This document shows, one piece after another, positions 33,398 to 38,454 of a DNA stretch of 38,454 nt (position 1 is the first letter of the stretch; the number at the start of each line of letters is the position of its first letter). The notes beneath the pieces were generated by a model. The model saw nothing but the letters and a program-made list of their open reading frames with translations, searched no databases and was not told the origin of the DNA. Both the position numbers and the translations under genes were made by a program. The stretch comes from Pseudomonadota bacterium (lineage in GTDB: Bacteria > Desulfobacterota > S145-22). The stretch lies in the NCBI GenBank assembly GCA_015493505.1, contig WGDA01000029.1:1-38454 (forward strand), in the 5' to 3' direction.

Positions 33398-35341
33398 CTA
33401 TGTAGATATCTCTTTTGCACCTTCATTTCCGAACAAATTAATCACATGATCCACGAAGGTTTCAATCGGAAATGGCTTTCTGATAAACCTGGCGCCTGTT
33501 TTCTTGTATCGCTTCTTGAAGGAAACAAATAACTCCTCAGGGGTAAGAAAAAGGGTTTTCTCAAGGGCTTGTTTCTCCTTGAGGGCCAACGCGAGGGTCT
33601 GCGCCTCGTCCTCGTTGGTGATATTGAGAATGATAGCGTCAGGGAACGCGCCCCTTTTGAAGTGATTCTCAAGCCCCTGGGCCCCTGAAATGACGCGTAT
33701 CGTGGCCTTGTTTGCCTGGAGGAACTTTTCTACGTATTCCTGCATGGAGTCATGGGCACCCAAAAGCCAGAGAACACGTCCCTCGAAAAGTCCACGGTTG
33801 ACCATTTTTACGGGTTTTTTGCGTGGTTTTTCGCCGTTTTCTCGATTTACACGATTTGATTCATGAAGAGCTGAAACAGATGGGATCTTAATCGTGACTT
33901 TCGTTCCCACGCCCTTCACGGATGACAGTTGTATGTCACCATTCAACAGCGCATGGAGGATGGTTTGGCAAAGGAAGAGACCCATGCCGGCGTGCTGAGA
34001 AGGGTTTTTCGTTGTAAAGCCGGGCAGGAAAGCCTGAGAAATTTCCCCGTCATCCATCCCGATACCGTTATCCTTCACGGCAAGTTCAATCTCTGAGCCG
34101 TTCATTTTGGTTTGAACCTTAATGGCAGGATCGTAGGATTCATCACTTAACTCTCGTTTCTGGATAACCCCCTCGAGGGCATTTTGAAGGAGGGTTTTGA
34201 GAATTTGTGTCATGAGCCCTGGGGGCGCGTAAAACGTTTTCAGATGCCGGGTAAATTGTGTTTTCAGGTGCACGTCATTGCTTTTGAAGAGAGGGGCAAG
34301 GTCCTTGGCCGCTTTTTGAATGTAGAGATGAAGGTTAATCTCTTTCAAAGTGGCTGATTTCCCCCGGTTCAGGGCCTTTAAAGCTTTGAGCTGCTTGTTC
34401 AATTGTCGTGATTCCTGATGAATTTTTCGCAGGAGTGTTTTATCCTCAAGATTCGCGGCTTCTTTTTCTGTTAGGGTCTGTATAAGTGACAGGATGTTTT
34501 CAAGGTTTGGAATGACGTGAGAGAAGGTCTCCGCAAAAATGCGCTGAGTTTCTTTCAGGATTTTCCTTTGTGTTGCGATGGATTGCCGAATCTTTTCTTC
34601 CGTATAATCCATAAAAAGGATGAGGAACCCGTCACCGCTCGCGAAAAATGTGGCCTCTTGGTGGGTGGGAAGGCCCAATACCCTGATGGCTCGGCTATAC
34701 GGGTAAGCGAGCTCGAATTCTTCTGACTGCCTGACCGAGTGGCTGGAAAGAGTAAAGAAAAAATCAAGGAGCTTTTTGGGGAAAGGGGGTTGATGGCGGG
34801 ATATTACAAGCCGCGCATCTTTCCCTGAAACGGGAGGCAGAATAAAAGGGAAGAGCTTGGTAAACCCAGGGCTCGCATATACAATTTTCAACTCTTTGTT
34901 CGTAATGAGCATCCCGAATGGGAGGCCTTCGAAGATTTGATCAAGAATGGCCGGATCCTGGGTGAGTTCGGTCAAGTCTTCATGCTGCACGATGACCTTC
35001 CCAGCCTGGTCCGCAAGGGGAAAGCTTTTTACAAACATAAATCTTTGCAGTGGTTCAAAATAAATTTTTGCCGCGACAGGTTGTCTGCTTTCCAAGGATG
35101 ACGAGACGGGACATCCGGGGCAGGGGCTTTTCCTGTCCAAAAGGGAGGAAAAACATTTTATCGGTACGTTGTCCCCTTTTCTTTCATTTCCAGGAGCGAT
35201 CAAATCATAATCGGAAGAGACGATGGCGAATGTTTCTCCCATGACGGAGAGGATGTTTTGCAAGCTGTCCTTCTGTTTTGTCGATTTTTTCATATAAGCA
35301 TTCCGGTTGGTGCGAATGTGTTCCCGTTCGTTTTTATGCAA
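33398..35341 (-). CDS. PAS-domain hybrid-type sensor histidine kinase with degenerate C-terminal receiver
   Basis: CX11CPGCP motif, PAS-like LDQIFEGLPFGMLITNKELKIVYAS, HATPase N-box LLQNALEG, VKDNGIGMDD, GFTTKNPSQHAGMGLFLC; C-terminal REC-like domain. Confidence 0.88.
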   Translation of the reverse strand: MHKNEREHIRTNRNAYMKKSTKQKDSLQNILSVMGETFAIVSSDYDLIAPGNERKGDNVPIKCFSSLLDRKSPCPGCPVSSSLESRQPVAAKIYFEPLQRFMFVKSFPLADQAGKVIVQHEDLTELTQDPAILDQIFEGLPFGMLITNKELKIVYASPGFTKLFPFILPPVSGKDARLVISRHQPPFPKKLLDFFFTLSSHSVRQSEEFELAYPYSRAIRVLGLPTHQEATFFASGDGFLILFMDYTEEKIRQSIATQRKILKETQRIFAETFSHVIPNLENILSLIQTLTEKEAANLEDKTLLRKIHQESRQLNKQLKALKALNRGKSATLKEINLHLYIQKAAKDLAPLFKSNDVHLKTQFTRHLKTFYAPPGLMTQILKTLLQNALEGVIQKRELSDESYDPAIKVQTKMNGSEIELAVKDNGIGMDDGEISQAFLPGFTTKNPSQHAGMGLFLCQTILHALLNGDIQLSSVKGVGTKVTIKIPSVSALHESNRVNRENGEKPRKKPVKMVNRGLFEGRVLWLLGAHDSMQEYVEKFLQANKATIRVISGAQGLENHFKRGAFPDAIILNITNEDEAQTLALALKEKQALEKTLFLTPEELFVSFKKRYKKTGARFIRKPFPIETFVDHVINLFGNEGAKEIST

Positions 35342-35382
35342 CCATGGGGTAATCTAACATGTTTTGAGGTATGGTTAAAAGG

Positions 35383-35453
35383 TTAACGGCTTCGCAAAAA
35401 GTCTGAAGCTTTTTGCTTTGCCCTCTAATTCTGACTTTTTTCGAGACCATCAA
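35383..35453. repeat. Copy 2 of the palindromic dispersed repeat (TTAACGGCTTCGCAAAAAGTC...CTCTAATTCTGACTTTTTTCGAGACCATCAA)
   Basis: Same ends as 21311-21366; contains perfect internal hairpin GCAAAAAG/CTTTTTGC (35394-35416). Confidence 0.65.
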
Positions 35454-35466
35454 AGGTTGATGCAGT

Positions 35467-35512
35467 CAAAAAAAGAAAAACAGTGGGGGGATACCGTAAA
35501 AGTATCCCCCCA
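35467..35512 (-). terminator. Intrinsic terminator downstream of fhs
   Basis: Perfect 11 bp stem TGGGGGGATAC (35484-35494) / GTATCCCCCCA (35502-35512), with a U-rich tail on the minus strand. Confidence 0.85.
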
Positions 35513-35536
35513 AAAATCTGGTTTGTTTTTCCTGGG

Positions 35537-37297
35537 TTAGAACAACCCGGTGACACGGCCTGTCTTGGTGTCCACGTCAACCCGTCTGAAAGCCGGGTCG
35601 GATGCGGTACCGGGCATCAGGCTTATGGTGCCAGCCATGGGGCAGAGGAACTTGGCGCCCGCGTAGACCAGAACGTCACGGATAGGAAGGATCCATCCCT
35701 TCGGGACGCCCTTGAGGTTGGGGTCATGCGAAAGGCTGAGGTGTGTCTTGACCATCATGGTCGCAAAATCCTGGTAAGCGGGATCAGATTCGAAATGTTT
35801 GGCTTTCGCCTCCGCCTCCGGTGTCCAGGAAACACCATCCGCCCCGTAAACCTTTTTGGCGATAATCTCAACACGCTGCCGCAGCGGCATTTCCAGAGGA
35901 TAGAGAAAATGGAACTCGCTTTCCTCGTTGGCTGCATCGATTACGGCGTCAGCCAGTTCGAGGGCGCCTTCGCCACCTTTCAGCCAGTGCTGGGAAACAG
36001 CGCAACGGGCACCAGCCTGTTCCGCATAGCGTTTCACCAGGTCGATTTCTTCCTGGGTGTCTGTATGGAAACTGTTGATACAGACAACGGGTTTGATGCC
36101 TGACTGCTTCACGATGTTGATGTGGTGAAGCAGGTTGACGATTCCTTTTTCAAGGAGATCAAGGTTCTGCTCGGTATAAGCGGGATCCAACGGACGGCCC
36201 GGGACAACCTTGGGCCCGCCACCATGCATCTTCAGGGCGCGAATGGTCGCGGTGAGAACGGAAACATGGGGTTTCAAGCCGCTGAAACGGCATTTGACAT
36301 TCCAGAATTTCTCAAAACCGATATCGCAACCAAAACCACTTTCCGTGACGTGATAGTCGAACATTTTCAAACCAATTCTGTCGCCAATAATGGAAGACTG
36401 GCCCACGGCAATGTTGGCAAACGGCCCCGCGTGCACCATGACAGGCTGTCCTTCAACGGTCTGAAGCAGGGTGGGGTTGATGGTGTTTCGCATCCACGCG
36501 CACATGGCGCCGTCAACTTCAAGATCAGCGGTCGTTACGGGGTTTCCGTTCTTATCATACGCCAGAATGATCTTGCTCAGCCTTTCTCTCAGGTCCGGCA
36601 GATCCCGAACGATCGAGAGAATGGCCATCAATTCAGAACTTACGGCAATGGCGAAATGGGATTCCATCATGAAACCGTCCATTTTCCCGCCAATTCCGAT
36701 GATGATATTTCTTAACGCCTGGGCGCAGAAATCGATGACCCAGCGGAACTCGACCCGGCGAGGATCAATGTTCAGCCGCTTAAGGTTTTTGGAGGCAAGA
36801 ATCTCATCGGAATAATTGAATTCATGCTGCATCCGTGAGGTCAAAGCCACCATGGCCAGGTTATGGGCGTTCATAATATCGTTGATGTCACCGGTCAGGC
36901 CCATGGAGAATTCCGTCAAGGGAATCGCCTGCGCGTTTCCGCCACCGGCCGCGCTTCCCTTGATATTCATGGTCGGGCCGCCGGAAGGCTGGCGAATACA
37001 TCCACCAACGTTTTTACCGCGTTTCCCCAGTCCTTCAATGAGCCCCATGCTTGTGGTGGTTTTTCCTTCTCCCAGAGGGGTAGGGGTGATGGCCGTTACC
37101 TCAATATATTTGCCATCCGGACGGTCTTTCAACCGGTCGATAATCTTCATGAAATCAAGTTTTCCCAAACGTCCATAGGGAATCACTTCATCTTTTTCCA
37201 GCCCCAGCTCTTCCTGTAGCTGCCAGATCGATTTCATGTGTTTTTCCGCAGCCTCGGAAATTTCCCAGTCTGCCATTTTCGTCGCGTCATACGCCAT
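35537..37297 (-). CDS. fhs: Formate--tetrahydrofolate ligase
   Basis: [64 protein letters not shown]; 586 aa, preceded by AAGGAGG. Confidence 0.98.
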   Translation of the reverse strand: MAYDATKMADWEISEAAEKHMKSIWQLQEELGLEKDEVIPYGRLGKLDFMKIIDRLKDRPDGKYIEVTAITPTPLGEGKTTTSMGLIEGLGKRGKNVGGCIRQPSGGPTMNIKGSAAGGGNAQAIPLTEFSMGLTGDINDIMNAHNLAMVALTSRMQHEFNYSDEILASKNLKRLNIDPRRVEFRWVIDFCAQALRNIIIGIGGKMDGFMMESHFAIAVSSELMAILSIVRDLPDLRERLSKIILAYDKNGNPVTTADLEVDGAMCAWMRNTINPTLLQTVEGQPVMVHAGPFANIAVGQSSIIGDRIGLKMFDYHVTESGFGCDIGFEKFWNVKCRFSGLKPHVSVLTATIRALKMHGGGPKVVPGRPLDPAYTEQNLDLLEKGIVNLLHHINIVKQSGIKPVVCINSFHTDTQEEIDLVKRYAEQAGARCAVSQHWLKGGEGALELADAVIDAANEESEFHFLYPLEMPLRQRVEIIAKKVYGADGVSWTPEAEAKAKHFESDPAYQDFATMMVKTHLSLSHDPNLKGVPKGWILPIRDVLVYAGAKFLCPMAGTISLMPGTASDPAFRRVDVDTKTGRVTGLF

Positions 37298-37703
37298 ATT
37301 TTCTTCCTCCTTGTTAGGTTTAAAATAGGTCCATTCTCTGGCTCAACATCGAGCGGCTTTCTTTTACATGCTACCTCATTTTACAATCATCAATTTATCA
37401 GGCCATTCCCTCCTTTCCTCAATTTTTCTCGTTGTTAGAAATGGTCGCAGTGATATCCCCTAATCCCTTTGTTTTTTGCCAAAAAATTTATACATACGTT
37501 CATTAAAAAATACATGCTGTCCTCTACCATAGATGCTTATACCTGTCAAGGCAATTTCAAAATCGCCATTTGCTTTGTTCGTGTTTTTGGGGTTGAGAGA
37601 GGGCAAAGGAGTTTTGTGGGAAGAGATTTCTTCTTCCCGATGAGGGCCTCCTTTCCCAACATCCGCGATAGCGAGAGGTTTGAAGTAGGAACGTATTGAA
37701 AAA

Positions 37704-37761
37704 CCTCGTTGATTCAAGTAGATAAGGATTATCACCAACAACCCTTAGCGAACCAACGAGG
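37704..37761 (+). promoter_or_regulatory. Inverted repeat at the IS1380 end that can fold over the transposase SD region
   Basis: CCTCGTTG (37704-37711) perfectly complementary to CAACGAGG (37754-37761); GAGGTG SD lies 6 nt before ATG 37770. Confidence 0.6.
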
Positions 37762-37769
37762 TGAAAAGA

Positions 37770-38454
37770 ATGATAAAACAAACCGTCTTAAAATTCAAGC
37801 TTGCCATCACAGACGAACACCTCACCTCTCATGCTGGACTGGCTTTATTTGGGGAATTTGCCATAGGGGTGGGGATAAGGAAATACCTTGACAAGTACTT
37901 ACCCAAACCTGGCAGTGGAAAAGGGTATCTACCAAGCGAACATGTCTATCCCTTACTTTTGATGTTAACCGGGGGAGGCCGGTCTTTGGAAGACCTTCGT
38001 GAGATCAAGGAAGATAGAGGGTTACGAGAGATACTGGGATTAAAGCAGCTACCCTCCTCGGATGCCACAGGAGACTGGTTGCGCCGGAGTGGGAATAATG
38101 GGTGTCTTAAGGGCCTGGAAAGCGTCAATCACCAGGTATTAAAAAGGGCCTTACAGAGAGACGGGATAAGGGCATACACCCTGGACATCGACGCCACGGG
38201 GATAGAGGCGGAAAAGGAAGCAGCCAAGAGAACCTATAAAGGGTACAAAGGATACATGCCCATCGTGGGGCATTTGGCAGAAAACGGGCTGGTCATAGGC
38301 AATGACTTTCGGGAGGGGAACGCCTCCCCCGGTTTAAGGAACCTGGAGTTTCTGAAGGCCTGTGAGAAGCAACTTCCGAAGGGGAAAAGGATTGGGGCCT
38401 TTCGAGCGGACAGCGCCTCCTACCAGGCAAAGATCATCAACCATTGTGAGGCCC
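37770..38454 (+). CDS. IS1380-family (DDE) transposase, 3' truncated by the window edge
   Basis: Uninterrupted translation MIKQTVLKFKLAITDEHLTSHAGLALFGEFA...YTLDIDATGIEAEKEAAKRTYKGYKGYMPIVGHLAENGLVIGNDFREGNASPGL...GAFRADSASYQAKIINHCEA; not in the supplied ORF track because it is open-ended. Confidence 0.88.
   Translation, partial: MIKQTVLKFKLAITDEHLTSHAGLALFGEFAIGVGIRKYLDKYLPKPGSGKGYLPSEHVYPLLLMLTGGGRSLEDLREIKEDRGLREILGLKQLPSSDATGDWLRRSGNNGCLKGLESVNHQVLKRALQRDGIRAYTLDIDATGIEAEKEAAKRTYKGYKGYMPIVGHLAENGLVIGNDFREGNASPGLRNLEFLKACEKQLPKGKRIGAFRADSASYQAKIINHCEA

Larger units (their letters stand above)
37704..38454 (+). mobile_element. IS1380-family insertion sequence, left part (right part outside the window)
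   Basis: IS1380-like transposase with a putative element end beginning CCTCGTTG at 37704. Confidence 0.75.

Noticed and set aside
37460-37741. 93 aa minus-strand ORF next to the IS1380 end, possibly a gene truncated by the insertion
   Set aside because: Its N-terminus lies inside the IS sequence, no family is recognisable, and there is no RBS evidence; cannot be distinguished from chance

Overview
A 38.5 kb bacterial chromosomal segment. The gene content and order look deltaproteobacterial/Geobacter-like, but this is an inference from synteny recalled from memory. From about 31.6 kb down to 0.17 kb there is an almost unbroken minus-strand gene string: tsaE - lysC - cimA - comEA-like - xseA - M23 peptidase - xseB - mltF - lepB - hypothetical - apgM - pyrG - kdsD - lptC - lptA - lptB - rpoN - hpf - ptsN - hprK - rapZ - EIIA(Man-type) - HPr - metK - ahcY - DUF2007-like - ubiD/mqnL-like - ubiA/mqnP-like - NitT/TauT-type ABC transporter - trmFO - zinc-ribbon protein - lipase. 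The exception is one plus-strand orphan gene near 21.4-22.0 kb. The right part carries amtB (+), a PAS histidine kinase with a degenerate receiver (-), and fhs (-). Both window ends lie inside transposase genes: IS3-type orfA at the left and IS1380-type at the right. Most of the window is housekeeping. The observations most worth checking are: the ABC transporter fused to the ubiD/ubiA pair; the histidine kinase with a D-to-N pseudo-receiver facing amtB; hairpins that could sequester the Shine-Dalgarno (SD) sites of amtB and of the IS1380 transposase; a palindromic dispersed repeat present twice; two or three uncharacterised small proteins (one with HELIH); and missing kdsA/kdsC/ptsI partners. 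I did not find a clear, wholly novel defence or biosynthetic system.
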